Origin: an uncultured Isoptericola sp.
Lineage (GTDB): Bacteria; Actinomycetota; Actinomycetes; Actinomycetales; Cellulomonadaceae
Length of the DNA: 64,000 bases
Assembly (NCBI GenBank): GCA_947497265.1
Contig: CANMFP010000007.1
Span: 1 to 64,000, forward strand
Reading direction: 5' to 3'
Part shown: in pieces, positions 35,723 through 45,473 of the stretch
Position numbering within the stretch: position 1 is the first letter of the stretch
How the letters are laid out: every line of letters begins with the position of its first letter
Translations under genes and position numbers: made by a program
Notes under the pieces: generated by a model
What the model was told of the DNA's origin: nothing
What the model saw: the letters and a program-made list of their open reading frames with translations, nothing else
The model's database searches: none

Positions 35723-36856
35723 ATGACCGACGTCGTGCTCGCCCATGACTACGCCACGCAGCGTGGCGGTGCCGAGCGGGTCGCCCTCGCGATGGCCCGG
35801 GCGTTCCCCGGTGCACCGATGCTCACCACGCTCTACGACCCCGACACCACCTTCCCGGAGTTCGCCGACGTCGACCTGCGGACGTCGCGACTGGACCGCT
35901 GGCGGATGCTGCGCCGTCATCACCGCCTGGCACTGCCGTGGCTCGCCGGTGCGGTCGACGCCCAGGTGGTCGAGGCCGACGTGCTCCTGGCCAGCTCGAC
36001 CGGGTGGGCGCACGGGTACAGGGGTGCGGGGCGCACCGTCGTCTACTGCCACGCCCCGGCACGTTGGCTCTACCAGGGCGACCGCTACCTCTCCGGGCAG
36101 GACGGCCGGAGCATGCCAGAACGGGCCCGAGCAGGGCTTGCTCGCGCGGCCCTCGGCATGCTCGGGCCGCGGCTGCGACGGTGGGACACCGACGCGGCGG
36201 CCCGGGCTGACCGCTATCTGGCCAACTCGAGCGTGACGCGTGACGCCGTCCGCGCGACGTACGGCATCGAGGCCGAGGTCGTCCCACCGCCGCCCGCGAT
36301 GATGCCGGCCGGCGACGAGCGTCCGGTGGCCGGCATCGAGCCGGGCTTCCTGCTGTGCGTCGCCCGCCTCCTGCCGTACAAGAACGTCGACGTGCTGGTC
36401 CGTGCGGCACGCCTCCTCGGTGGTCGCCGGCTCGTCGTGGTGGGCGACGGGCCGGACCGTGCACGGCTGGAACGGATGGCGGCCGGGGCTGCGGTGACCT
36501 TCACGGGGCGGGTCGACGACGCCGAGCTGCGCTGGCTCTATCGGCACTGCGCGCTGCTGCAGGCCGCGTCGTACGAGGACTTCGGGCTCTCCCCGCTCGA
36601 GGCAGCCGCCTTCGGCCGTCCGGCCGTGGTCCTCGGGGCCGGGGGCTACCTCGACACGGTCGTCGACGGGGTGACCGGACGACACGTCGCCGCTCCCGTG
36701 CCGGAGGAGTTCGCGGCGGTGACGGACGAGGCGCTGCGCACCACCTGGTCGCCTGACGTGCTCCGGCGCCACGTGGAGTCGTTCTCGCAGGAACGGTTCG
36801 CCGACCGGCTGCGTGCTGCGACAGGAGTGGAGGTGACCGCCGGTGACCGTCCGTGA
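35723..36856 (+). CDS. GT4 family glycosyltransferase (WbaZ-like)
   Basis: A 377-aa GT-B glycosyltransferase. The N-terminal acceptor domain has HDYATQRGGAERVALAMA and CHAPARWLYQ; the C-terminal donor domain has LLCVARLLPYKNVDVLVRAA, VVGDGPDRARLER and the EX7E region SYEDFGLSPLEAAAFG. It resembles mannosyl/rhamnosyltransferases of polysaccharide clusters; donor and acceptor are unknown. GAGGAG lies 7 nt before the ATG. It overlaps the next gene by 14 nt. Confidence 0.9.
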   Translation: MTDVVLAHDYATQRGGAERVALAMARAFPGAPMLTTLYDPDTTFPEFADVDLRTSRLDRWRMLRRHHRLALPWLAGAVDAQVVEADVLLASSTGWAHGYRGAGRTVVYCHAPARWLYQGDRYLSGQDGRSMPERARAGLARAALGMLGPRLRRWDTDAAARADRYLANSSVTRDAVRATYGIEAEVVPPPPAMMPAGDERPVAGIEPGFLLCVARLLPYKNVDVLVRAARLLGGRRLVVVGDGPDRARLERMAAGAAVTFTGRVDDAELRWLYRHCALLQAASYEDFGLSPLEAAAFGRPAVVLGAGGYLDTVVDGVTGRHVAAPVPEEFAAVTDEALRTTWSPDVLRRHVESFSQERFADRLRAATGVEVTAGDRP

Positions 36857-38717
36857 GTTCCTGCAGGTCGTGTGGGCAGGCAAGTACTACGTCCTGGTGG
36901 CCGTCCTCCTCGTCGTGAGCGGTGCCTACCTCTACCTCGACCGGCTCCAGACCGTGTACGAGTCGACGGCGGTGGTCCAGATCAACGGCGCCGACGCGGT
37001 CACCGGTGAGGATGCGGCCATACCGCCCCTCAGCGACGTGGACCCCCAGGTCGTCACCTCCGAGCCGGTCGCCCAGGCGGCGGCCGAGAGCCTCGGCTTC
37101 ACCGGCCCTGCGGAGACCTTGGTCCCGGCGGTGGGTGCGGTGTACGACCCGGACCTGCGGACGGTCTCGGTCACCGCCGAGGCCGGTTCGCCTCAGGCGG
37201 CGCAGGATCTCGCCGACGCCTTCGCGGCGTCCTACGTCGGTCACCTGCCGACGTTGATCGCCGCTCAGGTCGCCATCCTCGACGAACGCCGTGAGGCCAT
37301 GCGTACCCAGCTCGAGGACGTGCAGAAGGTCCTCGAGCGCGACGAGGACGACCCGCTCGCCACCGCAGAACAGGAATCGATCGTCGCCCAGTACCAAGCA
37401 GTCTCGGGTCAGCGGAGCACGCTGGAGTCGATCAGCGAGCCAGGCACCCTGGTCACGGAGGCTGGCCCCGCGGTGGCGCTCGGGCTGCCCCGCTCGAGCA
37501 TCTTCGGGCTCGCCGTCCTGCTGGGTCTCGTGGCCGGGGTCGGTCTGGCCTTCGCCCGTCGAGGACTGGACTTCCACGTGCGGTCCGCGGAGGAGGCCGT
37601 CGAGGTGAGCGAGGTGAACGTGCTCGCCGAGCTGTACGGCGTCAAGGCGGCGGCCAAGCACGCCGGGGCGATCCGTCAGCTGCCGATCACCGCCCGCGCG
37701 GCGTCGCCGTTCACCGAGTCGATCCGCGAGCTGCGCACGGCGTCGCGCGTCTCGCTGGGTGCCGACCACCACAGCGTGGTCGTGGTGACCGCAGCGGACC
37801 CTGCGGCGCCGCGCTCCTTCATCGCGGCGAACCTCGCGGCGTCGTGGGCGTTGAGCGGACAACGCACCATCGCCTTCTCGGCCGACATGCGCCAGCCCCA
37901 GCTGGACGAGTGGCTGCCCGCACCGGAAGGCTGGACCGGGCCCGCGCACGAGCTGCGGCCGACGACCGTGCCGAACCTCGAGCTGCAGCCCGTCCCGGAC
38001 ACGGGCATGGACCCGGCCGACTACCTTGCCACCATCGAGGTGCAGGAGCTCCTCGCCACCCTGCGCCAGCGTGCCGACGTGGTCGTGGTCGACGCGCCAC
38101 CTGTTCTGGCAGCGGCCGACGCGACGATCCTCGGCGGTTACTCCGACGGCGTGGTCATCCTGGCCTCCGCCGGTCGCACCGACCGGGTCGTCCTTGCCGA
38201 GGCGGTCCAGCGACTGCGGATCAACGACGTCCCTATCTCCGGCCTGGCGCTCTCCGGGGTCCGCGGCGACCGTCGAACCCAGTACGCCTCGGTGTACGGC
38301 GACGAGGAGCAGCGGGCGGTCGTCTCGGGAGAGGCCGACGGCAGCTCGGTGACCGGCGGCCCCGCAGGTGACGATCGTGGGGCCGCCGCCCGCCGCCCCG
38401 CCGCCTCGGCGGCATCGGCGGCATCGGCCGTGTCCGGCACCTCGGTAGCGTCCTCGGCATCGGTGGCCTCAGCTTCGGCTGCCTCCGTGGCGTCGGCCGC
38501 CGAGCCGCCGCCGGCCTCCGGGATGCGTGGCGCGAGCTTCTCCGCAGCGCCCCCGCACGGCCCCGCGGCCGCCCTGGTGCCTGTGATGATCCCGCCGGCC
38601 GGGGCGGTGCCGCCGGACCCGCGGAGCAGCCCGATCGCCGTGCGGCGCCACGCTCCGGGTCAGCCCAGGCCCACCTGGCGCCCGTTCCGCGAGGCCCCGC
38701 CGTCGGCCGAGGAGTAG
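36843..38717 (+). CDS. Wzz/BY-kinase-like polysaccharide co-polymerase without a P-loop
   Basis: A 624-aa membrane protein of the polysaccharide chain-length/tyrosine-autokinase type. A Wzz-like extracytoplasmic domain lies between membrane segments at about residues 14-31 and 217-239, with a coiled region LDERREAMRTQLEDVQKVLERDEDD. The cytosolic part looks like a BY-kinase (FTESIRELRT; Walker A-prime-like AFSADMRQPQ; Walker B VVVVDAPPVL), but the Walker A position reads TAADPAAPRSFIAANLA with no GK(S/T). It is therefore probably not an active kinase. The C-terminal 110 residues are Ala/Ser/Pro-rich without a Tyr cluster. Its 3-prime end overlaps the convergent gene by 58 nt. Confidence 0.85.
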   Translation: MTVREFLQVVWAGKYYVLVAVLLVVSGAYLYLDRLQTVYESTAVVQINGADAVTGEDAAIPPLSDVDPQVVTSEPVAQAAAESLGFTGPAETLVPAVGAVYDPDLRTVSVTAEAGSPQAAQDLADAFAASYVGHLPTLIAAQVAILDERREAMRTQLEDVQKVLERDEDDPLATAEQESIVAQYQAVSGQRSTLESISEPGTLVTEAGPAVALGLPRSSIFGLAVLLGLVAGVGLAFARRGLDFHVRSAEEAVEVSEVNVLAELYGVKAAAKHAGAIRQLPITARAASPFTESIRELRTASRVSLGADHHSVVVVTAADPAAPRSFIAANLAASWALSGQRTIAFSADMRQPQLDEWLPAPEGWTGPAHELRPTTVPNLELQPVPDTGMDPADYLATIEVQELLATLRQRADVVVVDAPPVLAAADATILGGYSDGVVILASAGRTDRVVLAEAVQRLRINDVPISGLALSGVRGDRRTQYASVYGDEEQRAVVSGEADGSSVTGGPAGDDRGAAARRPAASAASAASAVSGTSVASSASVASASAASVASAAEPPPASGMRGASFSAAPPHGPAAALVPVMIPPAGAVPPDPRSSPIAVRRHAPGQPRPTWRPFREAPPSAEE

Positions 38718-39862
38718 GGGGCGCCGCGCTGTGCCTTCCGTGCGGCGGTGAGCGCCACGGACATCTCCATCGACTGTCCCGTCCACGTCGGCAGGTCGCG
38801 GGGCACCGGGCGGGCAGGAGAACTGCTTGCCACCGCCGCAGCCACCGCGCTGGGGAACCCGGCGGCGTCCACCGACGTCACGCGGGGGTCGTCGCTGTCG
38901 CGGAAGCCGGCGACGGGTGTCGAGACGACGGGTCGCCCGACGGCCCGGTACTCGTACAGCTTGATCGGGTCGAGGCTGTCGGTGAAGGCGTCGACCACGT
39001 GCGGCACCACCAGGGCGTCGGCATGCTGCAGGTAGGCCGGGACCTCCCGGTGCGGCCGGGCGCCGAGGAGCACGACTCCCGACCGGCGCAGCACCGCCTC
39101 GTCGTCTTCCGCCAGGGCGGACGGACCGACGAGCACCAGCGTGGCCCCGGGCTCCAGGTGCTCTGCCGTGCGCCGGCACAGGTCGACGTCGAGGCGGTCG
39201 CCGTGCAACGTGCCCAGGTAGACGGCGCACAGTCCGGCCGGGAGGTCCGCGGGCCGCGGCGTCGGGCGCGCGTACCGCTCGACGTCGACGCCGTTTGATA
39301 CCACGGTGACCGGACGCTCCGCGCCCTTCGTCTGGGCGAGCGCTCGGGAGCAGACGGTCACGACGGCGGCCTCGGACAGCACGCGAGCCTCCGCCGCGAC
39401 GAGCCGGTCATGCTCGGCGGTCGACCGGTCGGCGGCGAGCCAGTCGTCGGTGACGTCGTAGAGCGCGGGCCAGTCGGTGAGGTCCAGCAGGTCGGCGCCG
39501 GCAAGGTCGTTGATCCACAGCGTCGGCGACCTGAGCCCGAGGTGGCGTGCCGCCCGCACGACCGCCGCGGCGCGGCGGCGGTCCCCACCCGGGTCGATGC
39601 GGCGGGGGAGCAGCTTCGTGGGGCGCAGGGTGTGCACGCGCCCGGATTCCACACCGTCGATCGGAGGGACGGGCCGGATCCCTCGGACCCACTGCGGACG
39701 GCGCGAGTGGCGCAGGTCGTGCAGGGGGTCGCTCGGCGGTTCGACGAACAGCACTCGCAGGTCCGGATCGGCGCGCAGCAGCCCCGCCACCAGGTACTGG
39801 TTGCGTCGCCAGACGTCGTCCCAGGGCTCGAGGGAGACGACGACGAGGTCGGCGGCCGTCAC
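38660..39862 (-). CDS. GT4-like glycosyltransferase
   Basis: A 400-aa GT-B-fold protein. It starts with VVVSLEPWDDVWRRNQYLVAGLL and FVEPPSDPL, and the C-terminal half has VVSNGVDVERYARP, AVYLGTLHGDRLDVDL, LVGPSALAEDDEAVL and DPIKLYEYRAVGRPVVSTPV. This layout is typical of actinobacterial transferases related to TuaH/GlfT partners. Its GTG start overlaps the upstream stop (GTGA, 39862-39859). It is the last gene of a four-gene minus-strand operon. The 3-prime end runs 58 nt into the convergent co-polymerase gene. Confidence 0.85.
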   Translation of the reverse strand: MTAADLVVVSLEPWDDVWRRNQYLVAGLLRADPDLRVLFVEPPSDPLHDLRHSRRPQWVRGIRPVPPIDGVESGRVHTLRPTKLLPRRIDPGGDRRRAAAVVRAARHLGLRSPTLWINDLAGADLLDLTDWPALYDVTDDWLAADRSTAEHDRLVAAEARVLSEAAVVTVCSRALAQTKGAERPVTVVSNGVDVERYARPTPRPADLPAGLCAVYLGTLHGDRLDVDLCRRTAEHLEPGATLVLVGPSALAEDDEAVLRRSGVVLLGARPHREVPAYLQHADALVVPHVVDAFTDSLDPIKLYEYRAVGRPVVSTPVAGFRDSDDPRVTSVDAAGFPSAVAAAVASSSPARPVPRDLPTWTGQSMEMSVALTAARKAQRGAPYSSADGGASRNGRQVGLG

Positions 39863-40935
39863 GGGAGCACCTTGGTCAGCGAGGTGCGCCGCAAAGCCTG
39901 CTCGTAGACGGCGGTGGTCTGCGCGACCTGGGCGGCCGGCGTGTAGTGCTCCCGTTGCCGGGCGAGCGCGGCACCGGAGACGGCGTCCCGCAGCGAGTCG
40001 TCGGACGCGAGCGCCGCCAGGGACCGCGCCAGCCCGTCGACGTCGCGGGACGCGGGCAGGCAGACGGCTCCCACTCCGTCGAGCAGCTCCAGGTGCCCGC
40101 CGGCGGGGAACGCGACGACCGGCAGCCGGGAGGCCATCGCCTCCAGGACGCTCAGCCCGAGTCCTTCGACCGGGCACGGGGCCAGCAGGATCCCGGCGGT
40201 CTGCATGAGGTCGACGACGTCGGTGCGGGCACCGAGGAACCTGACGTGGGTGCCGGTCTCCAGGCCGAGCCGTGCCGCGTGCTGCTCGAGCCCGTCGCGC
40301 GACGCGCCGTCCCCGGCCACTTCGAGGCGCCATCCCGCCGCGGCCACACCCGAGGCGACGAACGCCTCCAGGGCGAGGTCGGTCCGTTTCTCGGGTTGCA
40401 GGCGCTGGACCACCAGCACCGTCCGGTGGCGGGCGGCCGACGGCGGAGGGTCCGGCCGGTCGTCGATGCCTGGCGGGACGACGGTGGCCTCGCCGTCGAC
40501 GTGTGCGGCGACATGAGCGGAGACGGCGAGCTGGTGGTCGACCCGGTGCCGGGCGAGGTGCGCGACGAGCGGGCCGGTGGGCCCGTGCCCACGCCGGCTG
40601 GCGAAGTGGCGGGTGCTCACGACCACGGGTCCGGTGGCCCGGGACTGCCCGGCGAGGGCGACGGTCGTCGCCACCTCCGCGGCGGTCATGTGCACGTGCA
40701 GCACGTCGGCGAGTTGCCGGTGCCGGCTCAGGGCACGGACGAGCGCCCCCGTCGTCGCGGCGGGGGAGTACGTCGGCCCGGCCCCGGCGGGCTGCAGCTC
40801 GTCGACCATGGGTCCGGGTGCCCCGCCGAAGACGTGGACGGCATGGCCGGCAACGTGCTGGGCGCGGGCCAGCCGGGCGACGTGCCGTTCGACGCCGGCG
40901 AAGCTGTCGGAGGCCAGGGCGTGCACGATCTTCAC
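39859..40935 (-). CDS. GT4 family glycosyltransferase
   Basis: A 358-aa GT-B enzyme. The N terminus KIVHALASDSFAGVERHVARLA and the donor domain VLVVQRLQPEKRTDLALEAF, VAGDGASRDGLEQ and CPVEGLGLSVLEAMASRLPVV show a retaining GT4 transferase with the EX7E pattern. The sugar is unknown. GTG start and upstream stop overlap (GTGA at 40935-40932), and its own stop overlaps the next gene in the same way. Confidence 0.9.
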   Translation of the reverse strand: MKIVHALASDSFAGVERHVARLARAQHVAGHAVHVFGGAPGPMVDELQPAGAGPTYSPAATTGALVRALSRHRQLADVLHVHMTAAEVATTVALAGQSRATGPVVVSTRHFASRRGHGPTGPLVAHLARHRVDHQLAVSAHVAAHVDGEATVVPPGIDDRPDPPPSAARHRTVLVVQRLQPEKRTDLALEAFVASGVAAAGWRLEVAGDGASRDGLEQHAARLGLETGTHVRFLGARTDVVDLMQTAGILLAPCPVEGLGLSVLEAMASRLPVVAFPAGGHLELLDGVGAVCLPASRDVDGLARSLAALASDDSLRDAVSGAALARQREHYTPAAQVAQTTAVYEQALRRTSLTKVLP

Positions 40936-42269
40936 GACCGGACCTCCAGCTCGTCGTCAAGGATGACGTCGTCAGCGGGTTGCGTGGCGTCACGTCGTCG
41001 TGCCCGGGCGTCCGCGTCATCGAGCGCCTGGACGCCCAGGCTGACACCAGCGAGCAGGAACGGGACGGAGACCTGGATCGCCACCCAGAACAGGTCGAAC
41101 TGCGCCTGGACGAGTCGGGAGGCGACGAGCGCGAGCGCCAGCGTGCCGTACCGGGGGTCGGTTCGCCACAGGACCACGAAGAATCCGATGAACATGACGA
41201 GGAATCCGACGAGCCCGACGGTGCCGGTGGAGGTCAGGACCTCCAGCTCGGCGTTGGGCGGCTGGAACCCGAACTCGGTGCGCTCGGCAGTCCACCATCG
41301 CAGGCCGACGCCCACGGTCGGGTTCTGGTTCCAGACGCTGAGGGCCTGCTCGTACCAGGTCAGCCGTTGATACGCAGAGTTGTGCTGGTTGTCCGACTCG
41401 AGCTGGTCGGACACGAGCGTCAGGACGTACACGGTCGCGATCGCGACGGCGAACAGGATCGTCTTCGAACGACGGCGGCCGGGCTCGGGACGCAGCACCA
41501 GGATGACCAGAGCCACGGCGAGGCCGACCAGCGCCTGCCGGGACTGGGACGCCATGACAGCGATCGTGAGGATCCAGAACGCGACCAGCGACCAGCGGCG
41601 CGACCAGCCGAGCCAGGACGGGCGCGCGTAGGCCACGACGGCGGCGAAGGCGAGGACGTCGCCGACGAAGTTCTTGTGCATGTCGAAGGGCCAGGTCGGG
41701 TACACCGGGCCGAAATAGCCGGCGGCGGCCTGCTGCGCCCAGGTGGTCAGGGTCGCGACGGTGAGCACGCCGCAGGCGACCATGAAGAGCGCCATGCCCA
41801 AGCGTGCTCGGCCGCTGCGCCCGACCGCCCAGCCGACCACGAGGGCGCCGCTGACCAGGAGCCAGGCGTGGAACCACTCGACGGTGTTCGCCTGGTAGGG
41901 GTTGGCGATCACGGTGAACAGCGTGGCGACCTGGTACACCGCGTTGAGCCAGAGCATGGCCCTCATCGGACGGGAGAACGGCCGCGGCGCGAAGACGAGG
42001 GCGACCCAGAACGCGCCGAACAGCACGATGTCGGAGATCGTCAGGTCCACGCCCCCGGCGCCGAACCGTTCGACGACGACGACGGCCGGCATCGCGACCA
42101 CCGGGACGGTCATGGGGTCGTGCAGCAGCAGCCCGCCGACCAGGACGGCCACCGCGGCGATCCCGGCGTACTCGTGGTCGATGATCGAGGCGGCACCGAG
42201 CACCACCAGCGCACCGGCGAGCGCGACCGCCACGAGGAGCCATGCGGCGGCCCGCCCTGTCCGCCTCAC
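40932..42269 (-). CDS. Wzy/O-antigen ligase-like membrane protein
   Basis: A 445-aa protein with about 10-12 hydrophobic segments. The large periplasmic loop contains SAYQRLTWYEQALSVWNQNPTVGVGLRWW and PNAELEVLTSTGTVGLVGF, typical of Wzy_C O-antigen polymerase/ligase proteins. It should polymerise undecaprenyl-linked repeat units or transfer finished glycan outside the membrane. The GTG start overlaps the fused glycosyltransferase stop (GTGA, 42269-42266). No Wzx flippase is seen in the window. Confidence 0.85.
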   Translation of the reverse strand: MRRTGRAAAWLLVAVALAGALVVLGAASIIDHEYAGIAAVAVLVGGLLLHDPMTVPVVAMPAVVVVERFGAGGVDLTISDIVLFGAFWVALVFAPRPFSRPMRAMLWLNAVYQVATLFTVIANPYQANTVEWFHAWLLVSGALVVGWAVGRSGRARLGMALFMVACGVLTVATLTTWAQQAAAGYFGPVYPTWPFDMHKNFVGDVLAFAAVVAYARPSWLGWSRRWSLVAFWILTIAVMASQSRQALVGLAVALVILVLRPEPGRRRSKTILFAVAIATVYVLTLVSDQLESDNQHNSAYQRLTWYEQALSVWNQNPTVGVGLRWWTAERTEFGFQPPNAELEVLTSTGTVGLVGFLVMFIGFFVVLWRTDPRYGTLALALVASRLVQAQFDLFWVAIQVSVPFLLAGVSLGVQALDDADARARRRDATQPADDVILDDELEVRS

Positions 42270-44254
42270 GCGGCCTCGTCACGCCGGGCGCGGGCCGCCG
42301 TCGCTGCCGGCCCACCGACGTAGAGCCGCAGCCTGCGCCGGGCGGCGGTGCCGCGATCGCCGCGCAGGACGACGGCACGCACCGCCGACCCGAGCACCTG
42401 GGCGAGCCGCGCCGTCGTCCAGCCGAGCGGGCCGAAGTGCTTGCGGAGGTACAGCTCCTGCGAGGTGTGGAAGATCCGCTCGCGTCGGTCGGGGTCGGTG
42501 CTCGTCGCCCCACCGAGGTGCAGTGCGGTCGCGCCCGGGACGACGACGTGCCGCCATCCGGCCCGAGCGGCGCGGTAGGCCCAGTCGGTCTCCTCCGCGT
42601 AGAGGAAGAACCGCTCGTCGAGGCCGCCCACCTCGGCGAGCGCGTCGCGGGAGAGCAGCAGGACGGATCCGATGACGAACGTCCCGTGCCGGCCTGGGCC
42701 GAGGTGCCGCGCCAGGCCGAGCGCCTCCGCCCAGGACCTCCCGGGGGAGGGGAACGGCCAGGCGACCCGGGCCGGTCGCCCCGCGCCGTCGACCTGGAGG
42801 GGGCCGACGCTTGCCACGTCGGGCTCGGCGCGCAGGGCCGCGGCCAGCAGGGCGACCGTCTCCGGGTCGACGACCGCGTCGGGGTTGAGCAGCAGGACGT
42901 CGGCGTCCGGCGTCTGGCGGTCGGCCAGGGCGACGTTGACGCCCCCGGCGAACCCGAGGTTGCGACCGGGGTCGACGTAGCGTGCGCCGAGCCGCTCGGC
43001 CACGTCTCGGACGGCGGGCAGGCAGGAGTTGTCGACCACGGTGACCGGGTGCTTGCCCGCGAGCGGCTCGAGCGCTGCCTGCACCAGCTCGGGCGCCCCG
43101 TAGGCGACGAGGACCACCTCGGCCGGCTCGCGCGCGAGCCGTTCGGCCGGTGCGGGCCGGTCCGCGCCGTACAGCGTGCGGTACCGCGCCGCCACGGCCT
43201 GCCACGTGCACTCCTGCGCCCGGGCGAGTCCGGCGGTCCGCAGTCGTCCGGCCAGGCCTGGTTCGTCGGCGACCCGGCGCAACGCCGCGCGGAGTGCCGC
43301 CGGGTCGTCCGCCGGCACGAGCAGCCCCGCACCGCCGACGACGTCGGGTAGCGCACCGGTGGCGGCCGCCACCACGGGCGTGCCGCATGCCATCGCCTCG
43401 ACAGCGACCCGGCCGAACTGCTCGACCCACGAGCGGGTGGCGTGCGACGGCACGACGACGACGTCCGCGGCGCGGTACAGCCCGGCGAGGTCGGTCGCGG
43501 CGAGGGAGCCGACGAACCGGATCCGCTCGCCGGCCGGTGCCGCCAGCGCGCGTAGCCCTTCCTCCGCGGACCCCGCGCCGGCGACCGTCAGCGTGACGTC
43601 CGGGTCGTCGAGCGCGGCGCGGATCGCGACGTCGACACCCTTGTGCGCCTCGAGCCGGCCGGCGACGACGGCGTGGAGCGCGCCGTCGGGTCGACGTCCG
43701 GCCTCCGGGGCACCGGGGTGGAACACGTCGGTGTCCACGCCCAGCGGCACCGTCTCGATCCGGCACCGCGCGCCCTTGCCGCGCAGCACGTGCCGGGCGC
43801 CCTCGTTGCACACGGAGACCCCGGCGGCGCGGCGCAGCGCGCGGGCCTCGAACCATCGGAACGGCCACGGGTACCGCTTGGTGAGGTTCTGCGCGGAATA
43901 GAGCACGTAGGGAACGGCTGGACGGCCGGCGAGCCGGCGCAGCGCACGCAGAGCGAGGACCTCCGCCGTCGCGAGAGCGAACGGCTCCTCGTGCAGGTCG
44001 AGCAGGTCCCAGTCCTCGCCCAGGGCACGCCAGAGCGGTCGTGGGTCATAGACGAACAGCGCAGGGTGGCGGCCGAGGGTCCGGACGCCGACGACGTCCT
44101 CGTCGGCCTCCGCGACGAGCTCCACGGACGCTCCGCCCACGTCCCAGGCACGGGCGCACAGCAGCCGGACGGTGAGCCCGGTGGCGCGCAGCGCCGCCTC
44201 GCGCGCACGCCACGACGGGACGACCGCGCTGTGGGAGATGCGCAGGACCTTCAT
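42266..44254 (-). CDS. two-domain glycosyltransferase: GT4 fused to GT2
   Basis: A 662-aa fusion. Residues about 1-370 are a GT4 domain ([72 protein letters not shown]). Residues about 385-640 are a GT2 rhamnosyltransferase-like domain ([68 protein letters not shown]). The fusion may add two sugars in succession. The ATG at 44254 begins the four-gene operon running to 38660, divergent from the sugar genes at 44442. Confidence 0.9.
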   Translation of the reverse strand: MKVLRISHSAVVPSWRAREAALRATGLTVRLLCARAWDVGGASVELVAEADEDVVGVRTLGRHPALFVYDPRPLWRALGEDWDLLDLHEEPFALATAEVLALRALRRLAGRPAVPYVLYSAQNLTKRYPWPFRWFEARALRRAAGVSVCNEGARHVLRGKGARCRIETVPLGVDTDVFHPGAPEAGRRPDGALHAVVAGRLEAHKGVDVAIRAALDDPDVTLTVAGAGSAEEGLRALAAPAGERIRFVGSLAATDLAGLYRAADVVVVPSHATRSWVEQFGRVAVEAMACGTPVVAAATGALPDVVGGAGLLVPADDPAALRAALRRVADEPGLAGRLRTAGLARAQECTWQAVAARYRTLYGADRPAPAERLAREPAEVVLVAYGAPELVQAALEPLAGKHPVTVVDNSCLPAVRDVAERLGARYVDPGRNLGFAGGVNVALADRQTPDADVLLLNPDAVVDPETVALLAAALRAEPDVASVGPLQVDGAGRPARVAWPFPSPGRSWAEALGLARHLGPGRHGTFVIGSVLLLSRDALAEVGGLDERFFLYAEETDWAYRAARAGWRHVVVPGATALHLGGATSTDPDRRERIFHTSQELYLRKHFGPLGWTTARLAQVLGSAVRAVVLRGDRGTAARRRLRLYVGGPAATAARARRDEAA

Positions 44255-44303
44255 GCCGCAATCCTCCACCGGCGAGGGCCCGGATCCGAGGTGCTGCGGC
44301 GAC

Positions 44304-44362
44304 TTTCACCCGCCATTCCACCCGCTCCGCGCCTGTCGTGGCGCCGACGGCGGCAGTAGGTT
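44304..44362 (+). promoter_or_regulatory. TTCACCCG double site between divergent polysaccharide units
   Basis: TTTCACCCG (44304-44312) is followed by TTCCACCCG (44316-44324), the second unit 12 bp after the first. The TANNNT box TAGGTT (44357-44362) starts 52 nt after the first octamer and 40 nt after the second. The 187-nt gap also has to hold the promoter of the minus-strand operon, which I cannot place. Confidence 0.45.
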
Positions 44363-44441
44363 CGACGACGAGAGGCGACGGCCGTGCCTGCGGTCGACCG
44401 CGAGCGGTGCGGGCCGCGGCCCGACGGACCGAAGGGGTGTC

Positions 44442-45473
44442 ATGCGCGTACTCGTCGACGGTGACCGGGGCTATCTCGGGGCCGTGCTGGTCCCCGTCCT
44501 GCGGGCCGCGGGCCACGACGTGGTCGGCCTCGACGCGGGATGGTACGACGGCTGCGACTTCGGTGCGCAGCCCGCCGGGTACGAGCAGCGCACCGGGGAC
44601 GTGCGCGACGTCGTCGTCGCCGACCTCGCCGGGTTCGACGCCGTCGTGCACCTCGCCGCGATCTCGAACGACCCGATCGGCCACCTCCACCCCGAGGCCA
44701 CCTACGACGTCAACGCCCGAGGCGCCGTCCACATGGCTCGGACGGCCAAGGAAGCCGGCGTCGAGCGGTTCCTGTTCTCTTCCTCGTGCTCGCTCTACGG
44801 CGCGGCGGGCGACGGCAAGGTGGCCGAGGACGGCGCGTTCAACCCCGTGACGCCGTACGGCGAGTCGAAGGTCATGGCCGAGCAGGGCATCTCCGAGCTC
44901 GCCGACGACAGGTTCTCCCCGACCTACCTGCGCAACGCCACCGCCTACGGGTCCTCCCCGCGGCTGCGAGCCGACATCGTCGTCAACAACCTCACCGGCA
45001 CCGCGTTCACCCGTGGCGAGGTGCGCCTGCAGTCCGACGGCAGCCCTTGGCGACCGCTCGTGCACGCCGACGACATCGCCCACGCCTTCCTCGCCGCCAT
45101 GGAAGCACCGCGCGACGTGGTGCACGACGAGGCCTTCAACGTCGGCCGCGACGAGGACGTGGTGCAGATCCGCACCATCGCCGAGCAGGTCAGCGAGATC
45201 ACCGGCGCGCCGGTGACCTTCGCCGAGGGGGCGGGCCCCGACACCCGCGACTACCAGGTCGACTTCGGCAAGATCAGCGAGCTCCTCCCGGCGTTCCGGC
45301 CACGCTGGACCGTGCCCGACGGCATCCGGGAGATCTGGACGCATGCCGGCGAGCGCGGGCTGGCGACCGAGGACTTCGAGGGGCCGCGGTACGTGCGGCT
45401 GCGGGCGGTGCAGGCGCTCGCGGACGCCGGTCGGCTCGACCTGGCCACGCTGCGGACGCGGGTGGCGGCATGA
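44442..45473 (+). CDS. NAD-dependent sugar epimerase/dehydratase (extended SDR)
   Basis: A 343-aa nucleotide-sugar SDR. The dinucleotide loop reads [14 protein letters not shown], that is GxxGYLG with Asp where TGxxGY is usual; [10 protein letters not shown] follows, then FSSSCSLYG and YGESKVMAE, which give the Ser-Tyr-Lys catalytic set. The branch resembles SDRs that sit beside sugar C-methyltransferases, as here (ATGA overlap with the next gene). It probably acts as a reductase, epimerase or dehydratase on a CDP- or dTDP-linked keto sugar. GAAGGGG lies 5 nt before the ATG. Confidence 0.88.
   Translation: MRVLVDGDRGYLGAVLVPVLRAAGHDVVGLDAGWYDGCDFGAQPAGYEQRTGDVRDVVVADLAGFDAVVHLAAISNDPIGHLHPEATYDVNARGAVHMARTAKEAGVERFLFSSSCSLYGAAGDGKVAEDGAFNPVTPYGESKVMAEQGISELADDRFSPTYLRNATAYGSSPRLRADIVVNNLTGTAFTRGEVRLQSDGSPWRPLVHADDIAHAFLAAMEAPRDVVHDEAFNVGRDEDVVQIRTIAEQVSEITGAPVTFAEGAGPDTRDYQVDFGKISELLPAFRPRWTVPDGIREIWTHAGERGLATEDFEGPRYVRLRAVQALADAGRLDLATLRTRVAA

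Noticed and set aside
38660-41047. 795-codon continuous minus-strand frame
   Set aside because: Only the part from the GTG at 39862 encodes a glycosyltransferase. The upstream part is an out-of-frame shadow of the GT4 gene at 39859-40935, and the two genes overlap by GTGA, so there is no real fusion.
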